The notes beneath the pieces are model-generated. The model was not told the origin of the DNA. It worked only from the letters and a program-made list of their open reading frames with translations, and ran no database searches. From Uranotaenia lowii (lineage: Eukaryota; Arthropoda; Insecta; Diptera; Culicidae), in contig NC_073691.1 in NCBI RefSeq assembly GCF_029784155.1, positions 125,364,714 to 125,428,713 of the forward strand: 64,000 bases of DNA, read 5' to 3'. A program made the position numbers and the translations under genes. This document shows positions 48,838 to 60,572 of this stretch, one piece after another (position 1 is the first letter of the stretch; each line of letters begins with the position of its first letter).

Positions 48838-49120
48838 GGCCAATGACGCATACAATCCTCCTTCTCGCTGTGCTGCGCCATTGCAAAAGGTTCCGACTAA
48901 CTGAAGCCGAAGTCTTAGACCAGCGGCGGAAAACCTCCTGTTTGATCGTGGAACTCCACAGCAGCTGGCATATTTCGCGCAAGATCCGCTGAATTTCGGA
49001 TGATTCCGGCTGCAACTGCACAGAAGTTCTTGCTGCACCCACAACCTGACCCGGTTGCTGGTCGCTCGAAACTGCGTGGCCCTGTTGCTGCTGTATGGCA
49101 TCTTCAATCAGCATGTCGAC
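48812..49120 (-). pseudogene. MINDY/FAM188-family deubiquitinase fragment, frameshifted
   Basis: The minus strand begins HVDMLIEDAIQQQQGH and reads EIQRILREICQLLW, then STIKQEVFRRWSK, which fits the N-terminal LxWG...F.RW pattern of MINDY (FAM188) deubiquitinases. After that the frame is lost: GFS and SEPFAMAQH appear in a second frame, AQREGGL in a third, and VIGPVQT back in the first. Together these follow the family order FxFS, SEPFALAQ, GGPCAVIAPVQ. The catalytic Cys codon is TAT (Tyr) or out of frame. The family cleaves Lys48-linked ubiquitin chains; this copy cannot. It ends in an unrelated repeat, and no other exons of the gene are seen, so it looks like a captured or retrocopied piece inside the sima intron. 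Confidence 0.5.
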
Positions 49121-50159
49121 TTTGGCGTCACATAACGGATAGCAGTTAAGTTAACCCGTTGAATAACCTCCAACAATCGCTATGCATTATAATAATTAAT
49201 TATTGATAAAAATGGTAATAGCCGAAATTGAAGCGAAAAAACTATCGACTCCGAAAATTTATTCGATCAGTAAATTTAATTTAATATTTTCTGTTAAAGT
49301 TTTCTCAGTGCAATGCACAATTTAAAAATAATATGCTTCCACCCGGTGCGCGAAAGAGTGTGTATACCAAAATCGGTTCGCTGAAATGAGCAAAATCGGG
49401 CCGCGTATACTCCCGTATTGGTGCGTTTGCTCTAATAATCTTAAATCAAACGTTACGATGTGCCATTTTTGCATGATTTACACATAAAAACTTTTTCCAG
49501 TGAACAGATATAGCCAAACTGTCTTCTACAAAGTTGTGGCCAAGAGTTTTTCAGGCAACTTTACCGAAGTCACTACAAACATATGACGTTTCGTAAGCGA
49601 GTTATGATTTTCTCAATACTAAAATGTTAGGGTGTGTCGAAAAAACAGTATTCTGGCTTTTACTTTTGTGAATGAACTCATACAATAAAAATGGCTTTTA
49701 GGCATTTGTATGAAATAAATATATACATCGTTTTCCAAATATCAATGCACTTGGCTGAACACCAAAAAAAAAAACCAAAACACGAACATATAAGTACCGG
49801 AAAATCGCGTTCATCGTGCGCCCTTCTTAAAAATCGATTATGTTCTCCCATGGTTTTAGGTTAGGGCTAAGGCCTCCTGCCAAGGTGGTGTTCGTGTAGG
49901 ACTTTCAATATATCCTAATAGAAGTGTCCGTTATGACGTTACTATGTACATTATAGGATGCTGTATTGGTAGCATAACATTTAGATGGTTTCCGAGGACA
50001 TGCGCCTGCCCAAAAACAGGAGTTTAATCGAAAATAAAGGCTGTTTACGATGAAGTTGCCACACTATGAAATTGGTCCAACTTTTTAACCGTTTGGTAGA
50101 ATTTAATGAAAATTTGGATGGATTTAATTCGTGCATTGTTTACATCCTAGAACATGTTT

Positions 50160-51010
50160 TAAAGTCCTGTGATCAAAACTCGCGGAGAAGGAGTCGAAGA
50201 ACAGCTCGTGGGTGATAAAATCTAGCGCATTCATGACGAGAACAAGGATCTCTCACATCGTTCCATCGCTAAAACGTTGGGAATCGCAAACTCCACGATG
50301 TCGCGAGTGATTAAGCGGTTCGAGGTACGATTGACCACCGATCGGAAGCCCAGAAGTGAAGGAAAAAGTATTCCGTTCAACACCAAAAATCACAACCGCG
50401 TAGTTGGGGCCTTCAACCGAAACCTGTACACCTCTGTTCGGGACATGGCTAAGAAACTGCACCTAAGCCGATGTTTTGTCCGAAAGGCCAAAACTGAGGC
50501 TGGGCTTCGAACGTTCAAGGTACAAAAGGCCCCTAATTGCGACGAGAAGCAGAACAAGTCCGCCAAATCCCGTGCCAGGAAGTTGTAACTCAACATGCCG
50601 ACGAAAGCATCATGGACGACGAAACAGTGCCTCCAGAAGCGGCTGCTTTCTCTCCTGAAGGCCCACAACGTCCCAACAATCTTCTGGCTGGATTTGGCCT
50701 CATACCACTACTCCAAGGACGTGCTGAAGTGGTATGCGGACAATCATAGGTCAATTTCGTTCCAAAAATGTTCAACCCTCCCAACACTCCGTAGCTCCGC
50801 CCCATCGAAAAGTACTGGGCGATTTTGAAGCAGCACCTTCTTAAACGTTCTAAGGTAGTGAAGATAGTCGAGGAACTGAAGCTGAAGAAAGTATTGGTTT
50901 CATGCAAAAAACGGTTGATTCACAGGTTGTGCAGAATCTTGTGGCCGGGGTTAAGGCCAAGGTGCGGGCATTTTTGTATGGACTGTTTGAGGAAAGAGTC
51001 ATTCTATAAT
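50160..51010 (+). pseudogene. DD37E mariner transposase pseudogene, internally deleted
   Basis: Third DD37E transposase remnant. SRVIKRFEVRLTTDRK gives a helix-turn-helix segment, followed by TKNHNRVVGAF and RKAKTEAGLRTFK. The first Asp motif IMDDETV (about 50608) is followed at once by CLQKRLLSLL, so about 70 residues between them have been deleted. FWLDLASYHY carries the second Asp, and after a frameshift LRPIEKYW carries the Glu. A stop interrupts before LRPIEKYW. Inverted ends were not found. Confidence 0.8.
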
Positions 51011-53889
51011 TGTTTTCTTTGATTGTTTATAAAGTATTCTGAACAATTCGAGCAGATCCAGAGATATTAATAATTGACCACCTGAATCTTTGGTAGCGAC
51101 TGATAATCATCCCTCAAGTTCCCTCTGTTAAGTACCATGAAAAACCATTTGGAGAAAGGTCAAACCCTTACAAACTGCCCGAACCAGGACCTGTAGAACC
51201 GTGTATAAAAATACCTAATCAACAGAACACAAAGTTCAACCAACGATTCCTTTTCCACTTCAGTTGATCCGTATGCTAATGGGCTTCAAAATCTTACACA
51301 TCGGCTTCCGGTGGTTTTCGGCGCTGGTTTCTAACGGTGGTGATTGCTGATTAGAGGCATGTGGCAAGGGAGCCAGTTTTCGGTTTTGGCTTCCAACTGT
51401 GGACTTTAATTTGCTAATTCATCAACGAAGGTAATCTGAGCTTCTATCGGATGAACATGAACAGCAAAACCGCCTTTTAACGGGCAAATCGAACATCGAT
51501 TCCGGCAACCTCGTCCGAATTATCTTACAACGTGCTAGAAACAAGTGTTGCTCTATGTTGTTTGGTGGCACTACTGATGGTGGTGCTACTCGAAATAGCG
51601 ATTTTTACGAGTTTCACCTTCGAACACGCAACTTTTCACCTTAGGTCTGTGACTGTTGGTGGAATTCTTTTTTTTCACCTAGTGTTCCCCGTTTCGAAGA
51701 GGTTGTAAATTCCTGGGGATTTTTCCCTGGTAGGTTGCTTTCACTTTCACCTTTTTCGCTCGGCAGCGCGTTCCTTTTCCGAAACGATCACCGAAAGTGG
51801 AGGAAAATCGCCCGGACGAAAGTAAAAACTCATCAGAAATGATGCCAATAAAACGAAAACACGCTTTCCTAGAGAGTACCGTTTCGGTATTCGGGAAAAT
51901 GGAGCATAAGAAAGTGGAGTTTGGAAAAAAAACCGAACCCGAAAGGCATCAATATTGCACATTCGGCTCACGTAAACTGGGCTAGTGGCCATCGCAACTC
52001 GGAGCTGCCAGCCATTCATTGTGGATAACTGTACATGTGTTGTGGGGTGGGGGTCTCTGCGCGTAGATACATGAACGGACACATCTTCAGATGTCAGGCT
52101 CACATAAAAGAACAAAAGCATTCCACTTGGACTTCGGGACTTGGCAGCATCGAAAAGACATTACGCCCTAGGAGGGTGTGTGGAAATTCACTCTCCTATG
52201 TATGACACGTGGTCAGAATTATTTTCACTGTGAATGGAAAAAGGATTTTCCAAACAGATGGTTTGAAAAAACATTGATTTGTTAACAAATAGACAAAATT
52301 CGCTTGGCATTTATTGTGGTTGTGGAGCTTGAAAGTATGGGATCGATTCCATCTGCACAAAATTTAACCCTAAACCCGGATCTGGGCTCGAACACTTCCA
52401 CAACTTCATGAACATCGCGTAAGCGGACAAAAACATTGATTGATGTATTAAGTTCCAAATAACAGATTTGTACAGCTTTCAGGGAGTAGACTGCAGCTCA
52501 CTAAAAAGAAACATTTTCCAACCAATTTTAGGTTGAGGCTAACGAAAAGCGGGAGAACTTCTATTGGGAAGGGATATGGTTTGAATAATTAATCATTCGT
52601 TGGAACCATATCAACAGGTGTCTACTGTCGACATCATTTTTCACCAGAACAACTGCTCGCTTATCGTTTTTGTGTGATCGAATATTATGGCACATAACAG
52701 ACTATACTTGAACAAGTCGATTTAGTCAGGTGGCCTCCGGACTGGGTATGGAACAGCAGGAGTAATTTCAATCGAGTGAATGGAAATGGTTAAAAATAGA
52801 TTACAGAATGCCTAACCCACATATGTCAATTAAAAGTGGATTGCGCTCTCATGCAGAAAAACCCGTCATTCGGGTTCAACCCATCTCAAAGTGCAGCTTC
52901 TATCCACAAACCAGGTAAGTCGGAAGAAATTGTTAATCGAACCACTCCTCACAAAATGTTCCATCAAATTAAGCAAAACGAAGGTTGACAGTGGTGTAGC
53001 AATTTACTTTACGACCAACCCTACCTGAAAAGTTTCGCTGCGACTGGGGTCAACAAAGTTTCCCCCCAATCATCCTAAGTAATAATTTCCACGAGGGGTT
53101 TACCCTGGTTTTTTACGCAAGGCTCGAATTGAACCGAGTTTATTGGGCTGCACCGGACAGAATCAAAACTTCGTTCACACCGAGTCAAGGGTTCTAATCG
53201 ATTGAACCAAAAATTTCTCGAAAAGTACCTATTTAGAGTTTCTCCACTTACAGTTCTACCCAATTTGTTGTTGCCAAGGAAGACGGAAGCAAGGAAAAGC
53301 TGTCCGATCGAAAATCACCTCCCCACCTCCCACCTACTCGGACTGATTTGTTCAATTTTGTTGGTCCTTGTCTCGGCCATCAGAAGCTAGAGGAAAGCAC
53401 GCGAGAAAATGGAGGCCTAATCACACTTAATACCACAAGGACTTGGTACTCTCTCTTCTTTCCACTTATACGGTATCAGGACCAAATTAACCGACTCGCT
53501 TCTCGGTTGGACTTTTCCACATCCTAACATACCTTCCTACCGATATTCATACGTTTTTCGAAAGTACTCAACGAGTGGATTTTATTAGGAATTAATACCG
53601 GTGTAAGCTTGTTGATATGGTCTATTTCTGTACCCATCTACTGTTTTTTGCATGCTTCAAAACAAGCGGTGGACGACTCGACTGTTAATTAAATTCGATC
53701 CGAATCCGAGGACGTTGGTTTGAAGTTTCAAGTTATAACGTTTATAAGCCTTTGAAAATTTATAATAGCAATTGATTCTGAAAATGTAGGCTCGTGAATT
53801 TCGGAGAAAATTCCGGATAATTTAATAACTGATTTTGAAAAAATAGGCTTTTAATTTGGTGTTCCATTTTGTCCACGAGTCTTAAATTT

Positions 53890-54110
53890 AGAGGTATGGA
53901 ATTGAAAAAAAAAACACTTCATTTGTTCGATTAAAGTCGTTTGAACATCTTTGTATCATTTGAGACTTATATGAACGATTCAGTTGGCGGTCAGTTATCG
54001 AAAAATTTATCCGCTACAACTGTGTTCGATGTTTATTCTTGAGCTCGAACTCACGAACATTGGCTCGGGAAGCATTGGCTTGCCAACTGAGCTATATCAC
54101 AAGCCATATG
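53890..54110 (-). repeat. tRNA-derived SINE-like unit
   Basis: The minus strand has a perfect A box TAGCTCAGTTGG (54094-54083) and a B box GAGTTCGAGCTC (54052-54041), correctly spaced, followed by an AT-rich body to about 53890. It overlaps the start of the open frame of the neighbouring LINE fragment, which suggests insertion at or near that point. Confidence 0.6.
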
Positions 54111-54653
54111 GCATTATGCGGTTTATTATGGAAAATTAAAAAGTTCGTACCAAGAAAGCAGCTGTCTTGGATGTACCAAGCATTTGTGCAGTCTAAACTG
54201 CAATATCAAGTCTTCATTTGGGGTGCGGCAGCAGATATACACCTGAAAAAACTACAAGCTGCTCAAAATCGTTGCTTAAAAGCTATATTTAATAGGCCCA
54301 GAACGTACTCTTCACGACTCCTGTACTCAGAAGCTCCGCACTCGACGCTACCAATAAAAGCTCTACGGGAATTGCAGGCGATCCTGATCATCCATTCACA
54401 CCTACACGATCAGCAAGCTCATCACAATGTTGTATATGAACAACCAAGCCATTCATACACCCTCCGTAACCAAGCTAGCCTCTCAATTAGTAGACCAAGC
54501 TCTGAAATGTCACGGAAGGCTTTTCCTTATTACGGCAAACTACTTTATAACAATCTTCCTAGTGTTCTTAGAAATGAAACGAACACAAACAGGTTCAAAT
54601 CAATGCAAAAGCAGCACATCAGAACTAAACTAGAAAGTTACTTCTATCCATAA
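54110..54653 (+). pseudogene. Non-LTR (Jockey/CR1-like) retrotransposon C-terminal fragment
   Basis: Open frame to the TAA at 54651-54653 that matches the C-terminal end of LINE ORF2 proteins: LLWKIKKFVPRKQLSWMY, QSKLQYQVFIWGAA, LKKLQAAQNRCLKAIF and a final RFKSMQKQHIRTKLESYFY. The RT domain itself is absent, so this is a 5'-truncated copy as usual for target-primed integration. The nominal ATG at 54039 lies in the SINE-like sequence and is not meaningful. The frame is intact, so it may be fairly young. Confidence 0.75.
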
Positions 54654-54847
54654 TAGTTCATATGTTGAAAGAAACCCGATGATCCGTAATCCTTGAGACA
54701 CCGCCAATACGCTTCCTTCAAAGAGATTTATCTCGCTGGAAGCAATGTGGAAATTATACTTCCCATCATTTTCTTTTGAAGAATCTTGAACGACACTGGG
54801 AAAGTTGCATTCAAACGATTTACACTCTCGTTTTAATTCTTTTCTTT

Positions 54848-54975
54848 TCCGCCAACTGCCACCACCCTCCGCCGCCCACCGCCAACTCACCGCCAATCAC
54901 CACCACCCACGACCACCCACCGCCACCCACCACAACTCAACGCCACACACCGCCATCAATCGCCGCCACCACTAA
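54848..54975. repeat. C-rich low-complexity tract
   Basis: CCGCCAC and CCACCAC phrases repeated irregularly for about 130 bp, with almost no G on the plus strand. Strong strand asymmetry. Confidence 0.7.
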
Positions 54976-55609
54976 CTGCCTCGCACACCACCGAAATACC
55001 AATACCGAGTGTTCTAAATACGCAAAAGAAAATCAACTAAATGTCAAGTGTTCCTTTCCCAAGTGTTTGTTGAGAAAAAAAAATTACGGGATCGATATAT
55101 TATTGTAAAACATGAATAAAAAAAAAAAACAGAAATAAAAAATGATGAGGAGGTTTTGCGCCCACTGGAGAAGGACTTCGGAAAGAAAGTACACTCCCGC
55201 GGGCTTTTCCCTGCTCATAAAAAAAAAAAAAAAATTAAACAAATGTGTTTTTAACAGTATGAAAAAAGGATTCGAATGCAACTCAAATTTTGAAATATGG
55301 TTCCTTCCACCCTGAGATGATCGGGTTTTGATTTTAAGTTCAGTTTTTGAAAACTGTACCAACTTTAAGCTAAATTTAAGTCATATAAACTCAATATTAA
55401 CATTTTGTCAAATACGTACAAAGAAGGTTTTGCTCACGATCTCTTGAATGAGATCAAAAGAATTCTAATATGTAAAAAGATGGCTGAGATATGGCTGATC
55501 AAAATTTTTATGTTTTTGAGGGGGTGATCACATTTCTAAGTGTGTGAAAAACCATTAACTTTGCATATTCGTTCAATTTTGTATTTCATCCCATCTCTTT
55601 TAAACTTGA

Positions 55610-55900
55610 TAGGGTAGATAAGGGCATAAAGAGCACCCGGGGCATAATAAGCACTTCACTTTTCTACAAAAGTACGTATTTTCCTAAATATATTTTCATG
55701 AGGATTAATTCCGTACTTCCTACAGTATTAATTTTTCAGCAAAAAAAGAAATCTCCTTATCATTTTTACAGAAATATTTTAGAAAAACCAACTCTGTTCT
55801 CAAATCAATTTAAAACACGTTTTCCCTTTAACTTGTCGACTCGGGGCAAACAGAGCACAATTATACGGGGCACGATGAGCGTTTTCTGCCGTAGCATCTA
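55610..55900. repeat. Fragment with GGGCA repeat phrases
   Basis: AAGGGCATAAAGAGCACCCGGGGCATAATAAGCAC at the left (in two overlapping phrases) and GGGGCAAACAGAGCAC, GGGGCACGATGAGC at the right resemble a short inactive transposon. The ends are not resolved. Confidence 0.3.
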
Positions 55901-55964
55901 GCAGCGAATTCAACGCGATGTAATCAAATGAATGATAGAGCTACAGCTTGCCTAGTTTACATCT

Positions 55965-56046
55965 GATGATTTGGCCCATTGGTTAGATGTCGGAGAGGTA
56001 ATCAGTAGGCTCGAGATCGATTCCTGTTCGAGGTGATTTTTTTTCA
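55965..56046 (+). repeat. tRNA-derived SINE-like unit with terminator
   Basis: A box TGGCCCATTGG (55972-55982), B box AGATCGATTCC (56014-56024), then eight T at 56037-56044, a complete minimal RNA polymerase III unit. It lies about 190 bp inside the sima intron next to the first visible exon, antisense to the gene. Confidence 0.55.
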
Positions 56047-56236
56047 TTTACCAATCATGATGGTTTTTCGTATAATCCTTTTTCAACTTTTATCAGAGCA
56101 TTGTTGTTTACATAAAGAATGCTATAGTGTTAGTGAGTCCGAGATTTTTCAGTTTCTCGCAAAATTGCTGAAATTCGAGCAATTGACAATAACTGCTGAC
56201 TGACGTTTGGGAAAAAAATAGAGCGTTAAAACTTAC

Positions 56237-56904
56237 CTTGGACAGTCCGGGCGACAGTAAATGCGGCGAATGGCTGATCTCACTGATTTCATCGCGATAA
56301 TTGATGAACGGGTCATTGTTATTGCTGGTTGTCGAGGAGCCATTACCATTGCTTCCGATCGAGATTTGTGAACTGGCAGCGCTGCCACCGATCGTCGAAC
56401 CGATTCCACTGGTCGTTAAGGATGAGGATGCAATCGAGGCGGAGGGAGAGGAGGAACAGGACGTATGTTGGTGTGAGGATTGGTGGTTGTGGCTGTGATG
56501 GTGATGCTGGTGGGAGTGACTTTGCGCTGCTGACGAAGATGTGGACGAGAGTAGGGAGTTCGGTGATGAGGAACAGGACGGGGACGAGGCAGTTGAGGAG
56601 CAGCTGATCGACCCCGACGAATTACTGCTGCTGTGATGATGACTGTTGCAGTGTGACGTTATGATACTTGTGTTGGTTGTGCCGCATCCACTGCTTATCG
56701 ATAGAGGTGACGATACGCCCGTAAGTCGGCTTTCCGCACTGTCCAGGGAGTTCAGTTCGTCCTGCAGCAGCGAGGTGTAACTCTCGGTAATCATAAAATC
56801 GTCGAAGACATCGTTGAAGAACGGACCGGTTTCTTCCAACGGAATGCAAGCGTCACCTGCCGTCGGAGCCAGATGCGTTAGATCATCGGGCTCATCTTTT
56901 AGCA
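56237..56904 (-). CDS. sima: sima (HIF-1-alpha homologue), exon with N-terminal degradation motif
   Basis: Internal exon of the oxygen-regulated bHLH-PAS transcription factor Similar/HIF-1-alpha. Known for the family: prolyl hydroxylase modifies a Pro in an LxxLAP motif, VHL then targets the protein for degradation, and in low oxygen it enters the nucleus with ARNT/Tango. Seen: the exon opens after an acceptor CTCCAG, begins with two bases of a split codon, and reads LKDEPDDLTHLAPTAGD; the LAP proline codon is 56866-56864. An acidic stretch with a DVFDDFM motif follows, then a long Ser-rich and His-rich low-complexity region, ending in SPGLSK at a GTAAGT donor (56236-56231). The length of 668 nt leaves phase 0, matching the next exon. 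The reading frame runs on past the donor into intron. The bHLH-PAS exons are not in the window. Identification rests on the degradation motifs and exon phasing. Confidence 0.93.
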
Positions 56905-57526
56905 CTGGAGATGAAATGGAGATAAAGATTGCGTTAGTTAAAATATCAAGTATTTAGGGGTACGACAACTAGGGTAACAAATGACAGAAATTTTGACAGA
57001 AACTTCAACCGATCATTAATTGATCAAATATTTAACCATTTCAACAAATATGTCAAAGCGTCGAATAACCAAAAGAGAGTGAAAAATTCATCCATCATCA
57101 AACCATCTCTACTTGACCCATTCGGAAAAAAATAATGATTCGGGTTGAATATGTTTCTTGCACATACTACTTTCTTAACCATCTTATAGAAAAAAACATT
57201 CTGCGAAAAAAAATCGCACATGTGGGTGGATTCTCAGCTCCAATTACTACGACCTATTCTGTTCTTAAAAAGGAGCAACCATAAAAGAGGGTATTCCATT
57301 ATTCTCGCGCTCGCCATTCATCCATTTTATTGCTTTTCCCCCAAACAAAAAGGACGCGTGACTTGTTGTTTGTTAGAGTGAAATGTTTTTCATCTTATAT
57401 GTACGTTGCTTAGGCAATGTCTCAAATGCAGAATGTGAATCAATAAAAATAATTGAGGATGAATCAGAGTATACGGAAGATAACTGTATTACCGTAGAAA
57501 ATCTAAATCTAAGATCTGCCTGAATT

Positions 57527-58716
57527 CAAAATCTGAATTCGAAATCTGAATCTGAAATCTGAATCTGAAATCTGAATCTGAAATCTGAATCTGAAATCTG
57601 AATCTGAAATCTGAATCTGAAATCTGAATCTGAAATCTGAATCTGAAATCTGAATCTGAAATCTGAATCTGAAATCTGAATCTGAAATCTGAATCTGAAA
57701 TCTGAATCTGAAATCTGAATCTGAAATCTGAATCTGAAATCTGAATCTGAAATCTGAATCTGAAATCTGAATCTGAAATCTGAATCTGAAATTTGAATCT
57801 GAATCTGAAATATGAATCTGAAATCTGAATCTGAAATCTGAAGCTGAAATCTGAATCTGAAATCGGAATCTGAAATCTGAATCTGAAATCTGAATCTGAA
57901 ATCTGAATCTGAAATCTGAATCTGAAATCTGAATCTGAAATCTGAATCTGAAATCTGAATCTGAAATCTGAATCTGAAATCTGAATCTGAAATCTGAATC
58001 TGAAATCTGAATCTGAAATCTGAATCTGAAATCTGAATCTGAAATCTGAATCTGAAATCTGAATCTGAAATCTGAATCTGAAATCTGAATCTGAAATCTG
58101 AATCTGAAATCTGAATCTGAAATCTGAATCTGAAATCTGAATCTGAAATCTGAAATCTGAATCTGAAATCTGAATCTGAAATCTGAATCTGAAATCTGAA
58201 TCTGAAATCTGAATCTGAAATCTGAATCTGAAATCTGAATCTGAAATCTGAATCTGAAATCTGAATCTGAAATCTGAATCTGAAATCTGAATCTGAAATC
58301 TGAATCTGAAATCTGAATCTGAAATCTGAATCTGAAATCTGAATCTGAAATCTGAATCTGAAATCTGAATCTGAAATCTGAATCTGAAATCTGAATCTGA
58401 AATCTGAATCTGAAATCTGAATCTGAAATCTGAATCTGAAATCTGAATCTGAAATTTGAATCTGAAATCTGAATCTGAAATCTGAATCTGAAATCTGAAA
58501 TCTGAATCTGGAATCTGAATCTGAAATCTGAATCTGAAATCTAAATCTGAAATCTGAATCTGAAATCTGATCTGAAATCTGAATCTGAATCTGAATCTGA
58601 AATCTGAATCTGAAATCTGAACCTGAAATTTGAATCTGAAATCTGAATCTGAAATCTGAATCTGAAATCCGAAATCTGAATCTGAAATCCGTATCTGCAA
58701 TCTAAATCTGAAATCT
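57527..58716. repeat. Tandem array of a 13-bp unit, about 90 copies
   Basis: CTGAATCTGAAAT repeated head to tail for about 1.19 kb with few variants; edges are more diverged, the middle nearly uniform. Because 13 is not a multiple of 3, three units give a 39-nt, 13-residue period. On the minus strand this contains no stop, producing a 403-codon open frame (SDSDFRFRFQIQI repeated) that is not a plausible gene. It sits inside an intron of sima. Confidence 0.96.
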
Positions 58717-60572
58717 TATTTTCGAAATTTCCTTTCTGGAAGTAATCAGTTAATAATATTAAAAAAAACTTTATTTCTCAAGAAATGTGACAGCAAAGTT
58801 TTGGAAGTAAGGGGAATTCGAACGAGACAAACAAACAGAAGCAGTAGCAGCAGAACAACTGAGCTCAAATTGCTCGTATTGTTTTTATGCAGGAAGACTA
58901 TCATCAGCATCATCATCATGATCATCGTCATCGTCGTCGGGATCCGTCTTCATAAGCAGCTATCAGCTCCAGCTCCCCGGAAACGGGGCTGGCTGGACAA
59001 GGGACGCTTCGTCGATATTATTAACTGGTTTGAGCTGTGCTGCTCCTCTGTCCATCATTGAATTTGTTCACAAACAAACAGGAGGAAAAAATCTTAACTG
59101 GCAGCAGCAGCAGTCGCAACGTAGGAGAGTGAGTGTTGGAAAAAGTAATACCCAAAGGGGAAATTCCAAAAAGAAAATGGCCTCTTGGCTTTCCTCCTTC
59201 TCCAGCTGCTGCTGATGGCAGAAGAAACGAGACGCGAGGCATCACCACGTGATGATGAAAGCTTAACGACTTTGTCACACGACTCACTCTCCAGAGGCGA
59301 TGGGCAATTCTTTTTTCTACTTCCGGCGATGCGTTCCTGTCGTGTTTTGGCGATTTCTCCTCGTCTTATGAAGATTGTTTGAATCATCGTAAAACTGCCG
59401 GAATTTGAGTTGATAAAATTTAAGCCGGTTTTTATTGGTACGTTATTTGACGTGCTTGAACGGAGCTTTGGAAGAAATATTTTTTGGGTGTGCTTGCTAT
59501 TAACATGCAAATTTAGTTCATTTGATTCGATTAAAAATTCATTTTAAAAGTTTATTCAAAGATAAACCTAATACAAACCCTAGCATTAAAAATTATGTTG
59601 ATAATGAAGGAAAAAGTATGCCATAAAACTAGTTCAAGTCGAAAAGCATGAAAAACTCAATCGATCCGTGCCGGTAGTCAAAACATAATTTGATCCCCCT
59701 GGGGCGAGAGACCAAATGGCAATATTTACATTGTATGCATTGCCATTTACTATTTGTGTTGTAAACCAAGCTAGTGCGCCAGCAAGCCACAGTCAGCTAC
59801 AAATTTCATCGCACTCAAAAAAATATCCGACCCAGAGGGTGTCATTTTTCTGACACCTCAACGAGACCTCACTTCTGGTATGTCCCCGATTCCCACAAAT
59901 CCAGAATTCCACCACAGCGACCGGTGTCACCGGTGAATTGCAGAGAAGTTCCTCTCACCAAAAACTCGTGTGCCCCGTAGTTATGGTCTGTGAATTCAAG
60001 AGCACTTCTCATTGAAGTTTTGACGTTGGTTGTGTGGAATCATCATCATCGGTGATACCTACGACGAGTGTTCACGAATCGTTCATAATGGGACGGTATC
60101 AAGTTCTGTTTGAAAGCATCGGATAGATATACAAGTGCTACCTATATTTCCTATCTACTACTCCCTACCCTACTATAGTTAGTTACTGCAATTGGAGGCG
60201 CTTTTCCCCCAACAACTGGCCGCCACGTCTCTTCATTCCATCCCGGAACACTCGCTCCCCGAACTATTGTGTCAACAAACAACAACAAACTCGTGCTATA
60301 ACTATGTAGTGTACATATCTATATGATAGGGACCGGCTTCGGTTCCGATAATGATGGTATTCTATTTTGCTCAATGGCTGAACGCTTCAGCCAGTAATAT
60401 CTCTTTCCGTTTGTGATGAAAAAGATTGCCGTTTATGAGAGCTTTGGCCTAGCGAACTTTTTAAATGTGTTGGATGGAACTTCTGCAATGTGTTACGATA
60501 CAATTTCTACACGAAACAGTCATAGGCGCTTCGATGTACGAAATTCAAACTGAGTACTGAAATTTGGATATA

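Larger units (their letters stand above)
39558..56236 (-). other. sima: sima intron (16.7 kb)
   Basis: Bounded by GTAAGT at 56236-56231 and TTCGCAG ending at 39558, phase 0. It contains SINE-like units, a TA-flanked MITE, a MINDY-family pseudogene fragment, a deleted DD37E mariner and a non-LTR retrotransposon tail. I recognised nothing in 39558-41205, 41300-43060, 43840-45010, 45930-46940, 49140-50160, 51030-53900 or 54980-55600 beyond AT-rich sequence and weak repeats. Confidence 0.9.

Noticed and set aside
51747..52121. 124-codon minus-strand ORF
   Set aside because: No recognised motif, no splice context and no repeat link; likely chance.
56301..56607. Plus-strand ORFs of 65 and 92 codons
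   Set aside because: Antisense shadows of the Ser/His-rich sima exon.
57489..58700. 403-codon open frame on the minus strand
   Set aside because: Entirely generated by a 13-bp tandem repeat that lacks stops in one orientation; no domain and no gene context.
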